Part shown: positions 1-8,706 of the stretch, in pieces
Position numbering within the stretch: the stretch's first letter is position 1
Layout: each line of letters starts with the position of its first letter
DNA from: Cellulomonas sp. NS3
GTDB taxonomy: Bacteria; Actinomycetota; Actinomycetes; Actinomycetales; Cellulomonadaceae
NCBI RefSeq assembly: GCF_024757985.1
Contig: NZ_CP103289.1
Span: forward strand, 3,968,001 to 4,032,000
Direction: 5' to 3'
Length of the DNA stretch: 64,000 nucleotides
Made by a program: the position numbers and the translations under genes
Notes under the pieces: model-generated
Database searches by the model: none
What the model was told of the DNA's origin: nothing
Seen by the model: the letters and a program-made list of their open reading frames with translations, nothing else

Positions 1-1
1 G

Positions 2-457
2 CGGGAGGACGGCGCCGGTCTGGTGGGCGACGGGTTCGTCCGCGTCGTGGACCCGGACCGCGCGACGACGATGCTCGAGGGCGTCGTCGGCATGCCCGCG
101 GGCGCCGTGCCGGTCCTCACGACCGCCCTCGCGGACCTCGTGATCTACATCCGTCCCCTGTTCCACGTGCTGCGGTTCCGGTTCGGGGTCATCGACGTGA
201 TCGGCTTCGACGCGGCGCAGCTGCTCGCGGACGTGCAGGACGAGACGTTCCTCGACGAGGTGCTCGCCCGGCAGCCCTACCCCGCGGGGGTCGAGCGGCT
301 CGGCGTCCCCGGGCCGGACGAGTGCTTCGGGTTCGTCCCGCTGCTCGCGCTCGGCGGCGCACCCGACCCCGCCCGCCTCGACCGTGGCGGGCTCTGGGAG
401 CACATCGCGATCATCATGGAGCTCGCGGGCCCGCCCCGGTCGCGCGCGTCCTCCTGA
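2..457 (+). CDS. GAD-like / DUF1851 domain protein, 5' end outside window
   Basis: The frame is open to the window edge, so the true start lies upstream. A GTG at 23 is only the first in-window start codon. The early residues (GDGFVRVVDPD) fit the end of a GAD-like domain. The C-terminal half (ECFGFVPLLALGG, then LWEHIAIIMEL) has the pattern of DUF1851, the T6SS immunity Tdi1-type C-terminal domain. Proteins of this architecture usually neutralise polymorphic toxins. Its position beside a type VII secretion operon is compatible with an immunity role for a secreted toxin, but no toxin is visible in this window, so the role is inference. Confidence 0.6.
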   Translation, partial: REDGAGLVGDGFVRVVDPDRATTMLEGVVGMPAGAVPVLTTALADLVIYIRPLFHVLRFRFGVIDVIGFDAAQLLADVQDETFLDEVLARQPYPAGVERLGVPGPDECFGFVPLLALGGAPDPARLDRGGLWEHIAIIMELAGPPRSRASS

Positions 458-504
458 CCGCTCCCCGACACCGCCCCGCCCCGGACGACCACCGACCGTC
501 ACCG

Positions 505-1329
505 ATGAGTGCCTTCACCGCCGTCGACCCGCCGCGCACGGACGCACCGTCCGCCGTGCCGCGCGCGCCCGTGCCCACGGCCGTCCTGTTCCACGGCGTG
601 GTGCTCGCCGAGACGCGGCGGACCTGGGCGCTGCTCGTGGACGCCGGCGTCGTGGTGCTCGCGCTCGTCGTCGGGCTCGTGCTGACGCCGCTGCTCGGGC
701 TCGTGCTGCCCGTCGTCGCGGTGCTCGCGGTCCTCGCCGGGCTGGTGCGCCACGGGCGCACCCCGGGCCACCTCGCCCTGCGGCTGCGGACCGTGGACGC
801 GCGCACGGGCATGCCCGGGGGTCCGCTCGCGCTGCTCCCGGCACGCGGGGTGACCGCCGACCTCGCGCGCGGGCGCGACCCGCTGCGGGTGATCCCCTCG
901 GCGCTGACCCCCGGCCCGCGCACCCCGGCGCCGCGCTCCGCCGACCCGTGGGCCGAGGGCAGCCGTCGCCCGGCGACCGTCGTGCTCCTCACCGACGACG
1001 GCTCGGTGCTGCACGTCACCGGCCCCACCATCGTCGGGCGCAGCCCCGTGGACCCGACCGGGGCGCACCTCCTGCTCGGCATCCCGGACCTGAGCCGGAG
1101 CATCTCGCGCAGCCACGCCCTGCTCGAGCCGCACGGCGCCTCGGTGTGGGTCACGGACCTCGGGTCGGCGAACGGCACCGCGGTCGCGCTGCCGGGCGAG
1201 CCGCTCGTCCGGCTCGCCCCGAACGTGCGCGTCGAGGCCCCGGTGGGCGCGCGGCTCGCGCTGGGCGACCGCGTGGTGCACCTCGCGCAGGCGCAGACCA
1301 CCGGCCCCGGACCGGAGGGAGCACGGTGA
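505..1329 (+). CDS. RDD-like membrane protein with C-terminal FHA domain
   Basis: 275 aa. Two hydrophobic segments at about residues 45-82 are followed by an RDD-like stretch (TPGHLALRLRTVD) and a proline-rich linker. A forkhead-associated domain at about 155-265 carries the expected phosphothreonine-binding signatures GRS (178-180), SRSH (201-204) and SANG (221-224). The ATG at 505 was chosen over longer in-frame starts because the upstream extension is arginine-rich low complexity. The stop overlaps the next gene's GTG (GTGA), so it heads a coupled operon with eccD and eccC. FHA proteins in such operons probably read Ser/Thr kinase signals; that link is inferred. Confidence 0.75.
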   Translation: MSAFTAVDPPRTDAPSAVPRAPVPTAVLFHGVVLAETRRTWALLVDAGVVVLALVVGLVLTPLLGLVLPVVAVLAVLAGLVRHGRTPGHLALRLRTVDARTGMPGGPLALLPARGVTADLARGRDPLRVIPSALTPGPRTPAPRSADPWAEGSRRPATVVLLTDDGSVLHVTGPTIVGRSPVDPTGAHLLLGIPDLSRSISRSHALLEPHGASVWVTDLGSANGTAVALPGEPLVRLAPNVRVEAPVGARLALGDRVVHLAQAQTTGPGPEGAR

Positions 1330-1835
1330 ACGACCCGGACCGGACCCTGATCGAGACGACGCGGACGCACCGCGACCGGCTCGCGTCGGCGCTGTCGTTC
1401 GGCGCGCTCGACCGGCGGCGCCCGGTCAACACGAACCTGCGCCGCTTCGTCGGCTCGGTGGTGCTCGCCGCGGTCGCCGGGGTCGGCTGCCTGACCTTCT
1501 CGTTCGTCGTCCACCTGCTCGACGACCGGCGCGAGGACCAGGCGCTCGCCGCGTTCCGTGCCGCGCTGTCCGCCAACCCGATCCAGCCGACCGACCAGAT
1601 GCCCGAGGACCCGCTCACGGGCTTCCTCGAGGACCCGGCGTCCGAGGACCTCATCGACCCGCAGACCGGGTTCGTCGTCGACCGCGAGACCGGGCTGGCC
1701 CGCGACCCCGAGGGGAACACCATCGACCCGCGCATCGACTGGTACCTGGACCCGGCGAGCGGGTACTACACCGACCCGGCGTCGGGCGTGACGATCGACC
1801 CACGCACGCTGCAGGTCGTCGAGGAGGACCGGTGA
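1326..1835 (+). CDS. single-pass membrane protein with Asp-Pro-Gly repeats, T7SS operon
   Basis: 169 aa. Residues about 1-35 are basic and cytoplasmic-looking, and one transmembrane helix follows at about 38-60. The acidic C-terminal tail has a loose repeat of about 12 residues with D-P-x-S/T-G cores (DPLTGF, DPQTGF, DPASGY, DPASGV). These resemble short calcium-binding or structural turns, but no family is recognised. The GTG start overlaps the previous stop and the stop overlaps the start of the EccD gene, so it is translationally coupled within the type VII secretion operon. The topology suggests a membrane accessory subunit (inference). Confidence 0.65.
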   Translation: MNDPDRTLIETTRTHRDRLASALSFGALDRRRPVNTNLRRFVGSVVLAAVAGVGCLTFSFVVHLLDDRREDQALAAFRAALSANPIQPTDQMPEDPLTGFLEDPASEDLIDPQTGFVVDRETGLARDPEGNTIDPRIDWYLDPASGYYTDPASGVTIDPRTLQVVEEDR

Positions 1836-3133
1836 CCGAGTACACCCGCGTCACGGTGCAGGGCGAGGGGCGCAAGGCCGACCTCGTGCTGCCCGACGAC
1901 GAGCCGGTCGCCGCGATGCTGCCCGACGTGCTGTCGCTGCTCGACGACGGCCAGGCCCGCTCGGCGCGTCCCGTCGCGCTCGTCACGACCGTCGGCGACC
2001 AGCTCGACCCGTCGCTCACCCTCGCGGAGCAGGCCGTCGCGCACGGCACCCTCCTCCGCGTCGTGCGGGTCGACCAGGCCCCGCCACCCCCCGAGGTCGC
2101 GGACGTCACGGACGTCGCCGCCGACGCGGTGCAGTCCCGGTCCGACGCGTGGCGCCCGGTCTGGGGCGTCGTCGCCGGGGCGGTCCTCGCGGGCGTCCTC
2201 GGGTTCCTCGCGGCCGGGCTCGCGGTGCGCGACCTCGACGTCCGGGCCGCCACGCTGCTCGGGGTGTGCGCCGCGCTCGCCGTCGTCGCGGCGCTGCTCG
2301 CGCGCCGGGACCGCACCGAGCCCGCCGTCGTGGCGGTCGCCGCCGCCGTCGGGGCCGCCGTCGTCGCTGCCCGCGAGCTGACGTCGGGCGCGCCCGGGGA
2401 GACCGCCCTGGTCGCGTTCGGGCTCGTGGGGCTGCTCGTCGCCGTGGTCGCCGCGGCCGGGTCCCGCGACACCGGGCTCACGCTCGGGGGCGCCACCGCG
2501 GCCGCCCTCGTGGGTGCGGTCGTCGGGATGCACGCGCTCGACGCCGAGCCCACGCACACCGCCGCGGTCGTCGCGGTGCTCGGCTGCCTGCTGGTCGGGC
2601 TGCTGCCCGGGATCGCGATGTCGGTGAGCGGCCTCAACGGGCTCGACGACCGGGTCGTCGAGGGCCGGCGCGTCTCGCGCGCGGAGGCGCACCGCGCCGT
2701 CGGCACGACGCACCGGGCGCTCACGTGGTCGACCGTCGCCGCCGCCGTCGTGACCGGCGCGTGCGCCTGGGTGCTCGCAGGCGGCGAGGACCCCTGGAGC
2801 CGGCTGCTCGCGGTCGCCGTGGCCGGGGTGCTGCTGCTCCGCACGCGCGTCTTCCCGCTCGCCCCGCAGCGCCTCGCGCTCCTCGCCGCGGGGGCCACGC
2901 CGCTCGTCGCGCTGCTCGCGGAGCTCGGGAGGACCGACCCGGCGCGGGCCCTCGCCGTCGCCGGGGTCGTGCTCGTCGTGCTCGCGCTGCTCGTGGGCGC
3001 ACGTCCGCGCGAGCACGTCGTCGCCCGCGCCCGCCGGCTCGGGAACGTCGTCGAGCTCGTCGCGGTCGTCGCGCTCGTCCCGCTCGTGCTGGCGCACCTC
3101 GGCGTGTTCGCGGACCTCGTGGAGACCTTCTGA
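1832..3133 (+). CDS. eccD: type VII secretion integral membrane protein EccD-like
   Basis: 433 aa. The N-terminal 85 residues form a YukD-like ubiquitin-fold domain (RVTVQGEGRKADLVLP then a conserved TLAEQAVAHGTLLRV stretch). A linker and about eleven hydrophobic helices run to the C-terminus. This is the architecture of EccD, the channel-forming membrane subunit of actinobacterial ESX/type VII systems. The start overlaps the upstream stop (ATGA) and the stop overlaps the ATG of the next gene. The directly downstream eccC supports the call. EccB, EccE, mycosin and WXG100 substrates are not in this window and may lie upstream. Confidence 0.85.
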   Translation: MTEYTRVTVQGEGRKADLVLPDDEPVAAMLPDVLSLLDDGQARSARPVALVTTVGDQLDPSLTLAEQAVAHGTLLRVVRVDQAPPPPEVADVTDVAADAVQSRSDAWRPVWGVVAGAVLAGVLGFLAAGLAVRDLDVRAATLLGVCAALAVVAALLARRDRTEPAVVAVAAAVGAAVVAARELTSGAPGETALVAFGLVGLLVAVVAAAGSRDTGLTLGGATAAALVGAVVGMHALDAEPTHTAAVVAVLGCLLVGLLPGIAMSVSGLNGLDDRVVEGRRVSRAEAHRAVGTTHRALTWSTVAAAVVTGACAWVLAGGEDPWSRLLAVAVAGVLLLRTRVFPLAPQRLALLAAGATPLVALLAELGRTDPARALAVAGVVLVVLALLVGARPREHVVARARRLGNVVELVAVVALVPLVLAHLGVFADLVETF

Positions 3134-3981
3134 TGGGCCGCGCGTGGACGACCGTCGTCTCGGCGCTGCCCGGGCGCGTCGACGAGCTGCGCCGGCTCGA
3201 CGCGGCGGTGCGCGCACCGCTGCCGCTCAGCACGCGCGTCGGGTTCACGGGCGTCGCCGGCGGGATCGGCTGCTCGGTGGCCGCAGGGCTCGCGGCGTCG
3301 GTGCTCGCCCGGCGGCGGGACCACCGGGTGCTCGCGGTGAACGCCTCGCCCTCGACGCGCTCGCTGCTGTGGCACGCCGGGCTCGCGTCACCCGCGACGA
3401 GCACCCCCGAGCACGAGGTCGAGCGCCGCGCCGCGCGGCACTCCTCGGAGGCGACCGCGGGCCTCGCGCGCACGCCCGGCGGGCTGCACTGCCTGGACCT
3501 GCACGCCGACGGGACGCCCGTGCGCGACGCGCGCTGGTGGGAGGCGGTCGCGCCCGCAGGCCGGTTCTTCGACTTCGTGGTCACCGACTGGGGCGTGCGC
3601 GACGCGGCGACGATCGGCAGCGTCGTCTCGGCCAGCACGGTCGTGTGCGTCGTGACCGCACCGGACCGCGCGTCGGTCCAGGCCGGCGTCGACCTCGCGC
3701 ACGCCGTCGACGACCCGGCGGTGCGTGTCCTGCTCGCGGTGGTCGACGCGGCCGGTGCGCGGCGGGCGGCGACCGGCGACCTCGTCCGCCTCCTGCCCGT
3801 CCCGGCGGTCGAGGTCCCCCGGGACCGGGCGCACGGCGCCGTCCGTCCGGTGCCCGGTCCGCGGCTGCGCGCGTCGACCCACCTCGCGGCGCTGCGGCTC
3901 GCGGCGGCGCTGGTCGACGCGGCCGTGCCCGCGGGCGGTCCGGTGCCGGGCGCCCGTCCGCGGCGGGAGCGTGCCGCGTGA
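3133..3981 (+). CDS. MinD/ParA-like protein with degenerate P-loop, T7SS operon
   Basis: 282 aa. The N-terminus has a MinD-like core (RVGFTGVAGGIGCSVAAG at about 35-52). The deviant Walker A has Cys47-Ser48 where Lys-Thr/Ser is expected, so ATP hydrolysis is doubtful. Later segments (FFDFVVTDWG, TVVCVVTAPD) follow the SIMIBI beta-strand pattern. Its start overlaps the eccD stop (TGATG) and its stop overlaps the GTG of eccC. MinD-like proteins such as EspI are known neighbours of ESX genes. Here a scaffolding or regulatory role seems more likely than an active ATPase (inference). Confidence 0.65.
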   Translation: MGRAWTTVVSALPGRVDELRRLDAAVRAPLPLSTRVGFTGVAGGIGCSVAAGLAASVLARRRDHRVLAVNASPSTRSLLWHAGLASPATSTPEHEVERRAARHSSEATAGLARTPGGLHCLDLHADGTPVRDARWWEAVAPAGRFFDFVVTDWGVRDAATIGSVVSASTVVCVVTAPDRASVQAGVDLAHAVDDPAVRVLLAVVDAAGARRAATGDLVRLLPVPAVEVPRDRAHGAVRPVPGPRLRASTHLAALRLAAALVDAAVPAGGPVPGARPRRERAA

Positions 3982-6900
3982 CGCTGACCCTCGTCCACCG
4001 GCCGACCCGCAGCACGGTCCCGCTGACCCGCCCCGACGCCGAGCAGATCGCGCCGCCGCCGCCGCTCGGCGACGACCCGGGCGGACGGACGCCGCTGCAG
4101 TTCCTGCTGCCGATCGTCGGCGCCATGTCGTCCGTCGTCATGATGGTCGTGCTGCGCAACGGCCAGCCGCTGTTCCTCGTCATCGCCGCCCTCGTGTTCG
4201 TGGTCGCGATCATCGCGGGCGTCGGGTTCGCTATCTCGTCGCGCGGCGCACAGCGCAAGCAGCACCGCGCGCAGCGCGAGCTCTACCTCGACTATCTCGA
4301 GCAGCTGCGCCGCGACCTCACGCGGCGCACCGAGGCCGCGCGGCTCGACGCCGCGGTGCTGCACCCCGAGCCCGCGGCGCTCGTCCCGCTCGTCCGCGAC
4401 CCGGCACGGCTGTGGGAGCGGCGGCGGCGCGACGCCGACTTCCTGGCGGTGCGGCTCGGGACCGGCTCGGTGCCGTGGTTCGGCCTGTCCGTGCCGCCGC
4501 CCGAGTCCCCGATGCAGCCGCACGACCCCATCCTGCTCTCGGAGGCCCGGCTCATCGCCGAGCAGTCCGAGCGCGTCGAGGCGATGCCCGTGACGGTCGA
4601 CCTGCGCGGCGCCGGGGTCGTCGCGGTCATCGGCGAGCGCGCACAGGCCGTGGGCGTCGTCCGCAGCCTGCTCCTGCAGCTCGCCGCGCACCACGGGCCC
4701 GACGACGTGGCCGTCGCCGCCGCGTTCGACGAGGACCGCGCCGCCGACTGGCACGGGCTCGACCTGCTGCCGCACGTGCAGGACCCCGAGCTGTTCGACG
4801 GCCCGGTCCCCGCCCGCCGGATCGCCCCCGACGTCGACGCGCTCGCGCACGTGCTCGGCGCGACCCTGACCGACCGGCTCCAGCACGCGCACTCCGCCCG
4901 GCGCACCGGCGCGACGCGCACGCAGCCGTCGCGGCTCGTCGTCGTCGTCGACGACCACGGCCGGCGCGCGTCCCGGCTGCCCGTGGGCGGCGGGGCGTCG
5001 CTGCGCGAGCTCGCCGTGACGGTCGTGCACGTGCTCGCGGACCGGCTCGACGAGCCGAACGACGTCGACGTGCGGGTCATCCTGCGCGGCGACGGCTCCC
5101 CGGGGCCGTCCACCGGCGAGCCGGTCGGCACGTCCGTCCGCGCGCGCGCCCTCCGGTCGGCCCCCGGCGCGGCCGGCGCGCCGGTCGTCGGGACCGGCGG
5201 TCAGCCCGTCGACGAGGGGAGCGTCCTGACCGTCGACGCGGGGACCCCCACGGCCGTCGACGTGGCGCTCGTCCCGGACGTCACCAGCCCGACGCTGTTC
5301 GCCTCGACCGCCCGCGCGATGGCCGCCCTGCGCGTCTCGGCGGCGGCCGCGCAGGACGAGCAGGGCAACCGCACGCTCGACGTCGCCGAGCTCCTCGGGG
5401 TCGACGGGGTCGAGGACCTCGACCCCGAGCTGCTGTGGCGGCCGCGCGCCGCGTCGGAGTTCCTGCGCGTGCCGTTCGCGACCGACGACCTCGGCAGCCC
5501 CGTGCACCTCGACCTCAAGGAGAGCGCGCAGCTCGGCATGGGGCCGCACGGCATCTGCATCGGGGCGACCGGCTCGGGCAAGTCGGAGATGCTCCGGACG
5601 CTGATCCTGTCGCTCGCGCTCACGCACCCGCCCGAGGACCTGTCGATGATCCTCGTCGACTACAAGGGGGGCGCGGCGTTCGCCCCGTTCGTCGGGCTCC
5701 CGCACCTTGCGGGGCTCATCGACAACCTCGCCGACGACCCGCAGCTCACGACGCGGGCCCGGGCGTCGATCCAGGGCGAGGTCGTGCGGCGCCAGCGGCT
5801 GCTCAAGGACGCGGGGTCCTCGCCGTCCATCACGCACTACCGCGAGCTGCGCCGCGAGCGCCCCGACCTGCCGCCGATGCCGCACCTGTTCGTCGTGATC
5901 GACGAGTTCGGCGAGCTGCTCACCGCCGAGCCGGAGTTCATCGACCTCTTCCTGCAGATCGGGCGCATCGGCCGCTCGATCGGCGTGCACCTGCTGCTGT
6001 CGAGCCAGCGCATCGAGGGCGGCAAGCTCCGCGGGCTCGACACGTACCTGTCCTACCGGCTCGGGCTGCGCACGTTCAGCGAGCCCGAGTCGCAGATGGT
6101 GCTGAGCACGGCCGACGCGTACCACCTGCCCGCGCTGCCGGGGTACGGCTACCTCAAGGTCGACACGAGCGTGTACACGCGCTTCCGGGCGGGCTACGTC
6201 TCGGGCCCGGTCGAGCGGCTCCGGGCGCCGCGCGACGAGGGCGTCGAGCCCCGCCCGCTGCTGCTCCCCCGGTACAACGGCATCCGCCGCGAGCGGGCCG
6301 ACGAGGGCGGCGCCCCGGTCCTGTCCCGCCCCGGCACCGGGCGCACGTTCATCGACGAGTCCGTGCAGCGCGTGCGCGACGACGAGCGCGCCGTCCGGCC
6401 CGTGTGGCTGCCCCCGCTGCCCGACCGGCTCGCGCTCGGCCTCGTCGTCGACCGCGCGGGCGACCGCGGCCCCGGGCTGAGCACGGTCATGGGCCTCGAG
6501 GACGACCCCGCGCAGCAGCGTCAGGACCCGTGGCGCCTGGACCTCGCGCGTGCCGGTGGCCACGTCGCCGTGATCGGCGCCCCGCAGTCGGGCCGCAGCA
6601 CGCTCCTGCGCACGATCGCGGCGTCGCTCGCGCTGACGCACACGCCGCGCGACGTCGCGGTCTACGGCATGGACCTCACGGGCGGCGGCCTCCAGCGCAT
6701 CGAGCAGTTCCCGCACGTCGGCGGCGTCGCGACGCGCGCGAACCGGGACCGGCTCGCGCGCCTCGTCGAGGAGCTCGGCGGGATGCTCGCGCTGCGCGAG
6801 CAGGTGTTCAAGGCCCGGTCGATCGACTCGATGGCGCAGCTCCGGGTCCAGCACGCCGCCGGCCGGGTCCCCGAGCTCGACGCCGCCGACGTCGTGCTGC

Positions 6901-8024
6901 TCGTCGACGGGTACGGCCAGATCCGCCAGGACTTCGAGGAGCTCGAGGCCGCCTTCGTCGACATCATGCTCCGGGCGGCCGGCTTCGGGATCCACCTCGT
7001 GCTCGGCATGACGCGGTGGAGCGAGCTGCGGATGGGGCACCAGGCGCTCGTCGGCACGCGCGTCGAGCTCCGCCTCAACGACCCCTCCGAGTCCAGCATC
7101 GACCGCAAGCTCTCCTCGACGATCTCGGTCGACACACCGGGCCGGGTGCTGCTCGACAGCAAGAACTTCGCGCACGTGGCCCTCCCGGTGCTCGACGTCG
7201 TGCCGGACGAGGCGGTCGGCGACGAGCTCGAGGCGCTCGCGCGGCGCACGGCGCAGTCGTGGAGCGGCCCCGCCGCGGCGCCCATCCGGCTGCTGCCGCT
7301 GCACGTCGACCCGGCCGAGCTCCCCGACGCGTTCGACGAGCCCGACGTCGTCCCGATCGGGCTGCGCCAGGACACCATGGAGGCGGCGCTCTGGGACTTC
7401 GCGGGCGACGACCAGCACCTGCTCGTGCTCGGCGACGCGCGCTCCGGCAAGTCGACGCTGCTGCGCACGATCGCGCGCGGGCTGCAGGACCGGTTCTCGA
7501 GCGACGAGCTCGCGATCGCGGTCGTCGACGTGCGCGGGCACGTGCCCGGCGTCATCGAGGACGACTACCTGGCGGCGCACGCCCGTAACGCCGCCCAGGC
7601 CCGCGGGCTCGCCGCGTCGATCGCAGCGGAGCTCGAGAAGCGCCCGACGCGGGACGCCGAGCAACGCGCGAAGGAGCCCCGCATCGTCGTGCTCGTCGAC
7701 GACCACGACATCGTCGCGGCGGGCGGCGACGACCCGCTCGCGCCGCTGCTGCCGTACATGCCGAGCGCGCGCGACCTGGGCCTGCACGTCGTGCTGACCC
7801 GGCCCGTCGCCGGCGCGAGCCGCGCGATGTACACCCAGGTCATCCAGACGACGCGCGACACCGGCGGCTCCGTGCTGCTCATGTCGGGCGAGCGCAGCGA
7901 GGGCCAGGTCGTCGGCCGGCTCTACCCCGAGCGCTTCCCGCCCGGGCGCGGCCGGTTCGTGCGCCGCGGCGTCGCGCCCTACGTCGTGCAGGTCGCCGCG
8001 ACGCCCGAGGGCGAGGCCTCGTGA
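3978..8024 (+). CDS. eccC: type VII secretion ATPase EccC, three FtsK/SpoIIIE domains
   Basis: 1348 aa, full length for a fused EccCa-EccCb. Two transmembrane helices near residues 40-90 are followed by three FtsK-type ATPase modules. Module 1 has Walker A GATGSGKSE (Lys535) and Walker B VVIDEFGELL. Module 2 has GAPQSGRST, with Arg873 replacing the Walker lysine. Module 3 has GDARSGKST (Lys1158). EccC recognises secretion signals and powers export of WXG100-type substrates through the EccD channel. The GTG start overlaps the upstream stop (GTGA). The last codons are duplicated in the tandem repeat that follows. Confidence 0.92.
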   Translation: MTLTLVHRPTRSTVPLTRPDAEQIAPPPPLGDDPGGRTPLQFLLPIVGAMSSVVMMVVLRNGQPLFLVIAALVFVVAIIAGVGFAISSRGAQRKQHRAQRELYLDYLEQLRRDLTRRTEAARLDAAVLHPEPAALVPLVRDPARLWERRRRDADFLAVRLGTGSVPWFGLSVPPPESPMQPHDPILLSEARLIAEQSERVEAMPVTVDLRGAGVVAVIGERAQAVGVVRSLLLQLAAHHGPDDVAVAAAFDEDRAADWHGLDLLPHVQDPELFDGPVPARRIAPDVDALAHVLGATLTDRLQHAHSARRTGATRTQPSRLVVVVDDHGRRASRLPVGGGASLRELAVTVVHVLADRLDEPNDVDVRVILRGDGSPGPSTGEPVGTSVRARALRSAPGAAGAPVVGTGGQPVDEGSVLTVDAGTPTAVDVALVPDVTSPTLFASTARAMAALRVSAAAAQDEQGNRTLDVAELLGVDGVEDLDPELLWRPRAASEFLRVPFATDDLGSPVHLDLKESAQLGMGPHGICIGATGSGKSEMLRTLILSLALTHPPEDLSMILVDYKGGAAFAPFVGLPHLAGLIDNLADDPQLTTRARASIQGEVVRRQRLLKDAGSSPSITHYRELRRERPDLPPMPHLFVVIDEFGELLTAEPEFIDLFLQIGRIGRSIGVHLLLSSQRIEGGKLRGLDTYLSYRLGLRTFSEPESQMVLSTADAYHLPALPGYGYLKVDTSVYTRFRAGYVSGPVERLRAPRDEGVEPRPLLLPRYNGIRRERADEGGAPVLSRPGTGRTFIDESVQRVRDDERAVRPVWLPPLPDRLALGLVVDRAGDRGPGLSTVMGLEDDPAQQRQDPWRLDLARAGGHVAVIGAPQSGRSTLLRTIAASLALTHTPRDVAVYGMDLTGGGLQRIEQFPHVGGVATRANRDRLARLVEELGGMLALREQVFKARSIDSMAQLRVQHAAGRVPELDAADVVLLVDGYGQIRQDFEELEAAFVDIMLRAAGFGIHLVLGMTRWSELRMGHQALVGTRVELRLNDPSESSIDRKLSSTISVDTPGRVLLDSKNFAHVALPVLDVVPDEAVGDELEALARRTAQSWSGPAAAPIRLLPLHVDPAELPDAFDEPDVVPIGLRQDTMEAALWDFAGDDQHLLVLGDARSGKSTLLRTIARGLQDRFSSDELAIAVVDVRGHVPGVIEDDYLAAHARNAAQARGLAASIAAELEKRPTRDAEQRAKEPRIVVLVDDHDIVAAGGDDPLAPLLPYMPSARDLGLHVVLTRPVAGASRAMYTQVIQTTRDTGGSVLLMSGERSEGQVVGRLYPERFPPGRGRFVRRGVAPYVVQVAATPEGEAS

Positions 8025-8090
8025 GGACGCTCGCGCTCGTCGCGGCGACGCCCGAGGGCGAGGCCTCGTGAGGACGCTCGCGCTCGTCGC
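7992..8090 (+). repeat. 47-bp tandem direct duplication at the eccC / MinD-like junction
   Basis: The bases 7992-8038 are repeated at 8039-8085 with one mismatch, and similarity runs a few bases further. The unit contains the last codons of eccC, its TGA, and the overlapping GTG with the first codons of the following gene. Because 47 is not a multiple of three, the copy creates a 16-codon open frame (GTG 8021 to TGA 8069). Its start overlaps the eccC stop and its stop overlaps the GTG at 8068. The GTGA coupling is thus preserved twice. Confidence 0.95.
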
Positions 8091-8610
8091 CGCGTCGTCC
8101 GGCGCCGGGGCGACGACCTTGGCCGCGCTCGCGTTCGCCGGGCTGCGGGACGAGCCGCGAGGCGCACCGCGGCTCCTCGGCGCCGAGCGCGGCGGGCTGC
8201 TCGAACGGGCCGACGGCGCCGAGGCGGACACGGTCGACCCCGAGCGCGCGGTGTGGGACGCCGGGGTCCGCCCGCTCGGCGAGGTGCTCGCGGTGCTCGG
8301 GCCGCTGGACCCGCTGGTCGTGGTCGCACCCGCGACGCCGCTCGGCGCGGCCGACGCCCGCCGCCTGCTCGACGAGGTCGCCGCGACCGACCCCCGCGGC
8401 CTCGACCGGGTGACCGTCGTGCTCGCGGAGGTGCACGGGCGCGCCCGGACGCTCGCCGCCCCGCCGGGCGCCCCGGTGCTGCGGCTCCCCTACGACCGGG
8501 CGCTCGCGCAGCCCGGAGCCGTGCTCGCCGACGGGACCCGGCTCGCGCGGCGCACGCGGGCCGCCGTGACCGCGTGGCAGGACTGCTGCGCGGAGCTGCT
8601 GAACCGCTGA
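8068..8610 (+). CDS. second MinD-like protein of the T7SS operon
   Basis: 180 aa, short for a MinD/ParA protein. The N-terminus MRTLALVAASSGAGATTLA contains a deviant Walker A without the usual lysine before Thr16-Thr17. Alternating hydrophobic strands (PLVVVAPATPLG, VTVVLAEVHG) fit the SIMIBI fold. The GTG at 8068 lies in the second copy of the 47-bp duplication and overlaps the stop of a 16-codon mini-frame. It is the last gene of the operon. The annotation as MinD-like rests on pattern only. It could be a pseudo-ATPase partner of the protein at 3133-3981. Confidence 0.6.
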   Translation: MRTLALVAASSGAGATTLAALAFAGLRDEPRGAPRLLGAERGGLLERADGAEADTVDPERAVWDAGVRPLGEVLAVLGPLDPLVVVAPATPLGAADARRLLDEVAATDPRGLDRVTVVLAEVHGRARTLAAPPGAPVLRLPYDRALAQPGAVLADGTRLARRTRAAVTAWQDCCAELLNR

Positions 8611-8706
8611 GCGAGAGCGAGGGCACCGCCGGCTCGCGCGTGAAACCCCTGGCCAGGTTCCCGGCGCCCTCTGGCACCATGTGCCGCTCGACCGCGAGGA
8701 GGACCC

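Noticed and set aside
2721-8231. 1836-codon open frame on the minus strand across the T7SS genes
   Set aside because: Antisense of eccC/eccD in a very high-GC genome; no domains, extreme Arg/Val/Asp composition, and it opposes a well-supported operon.
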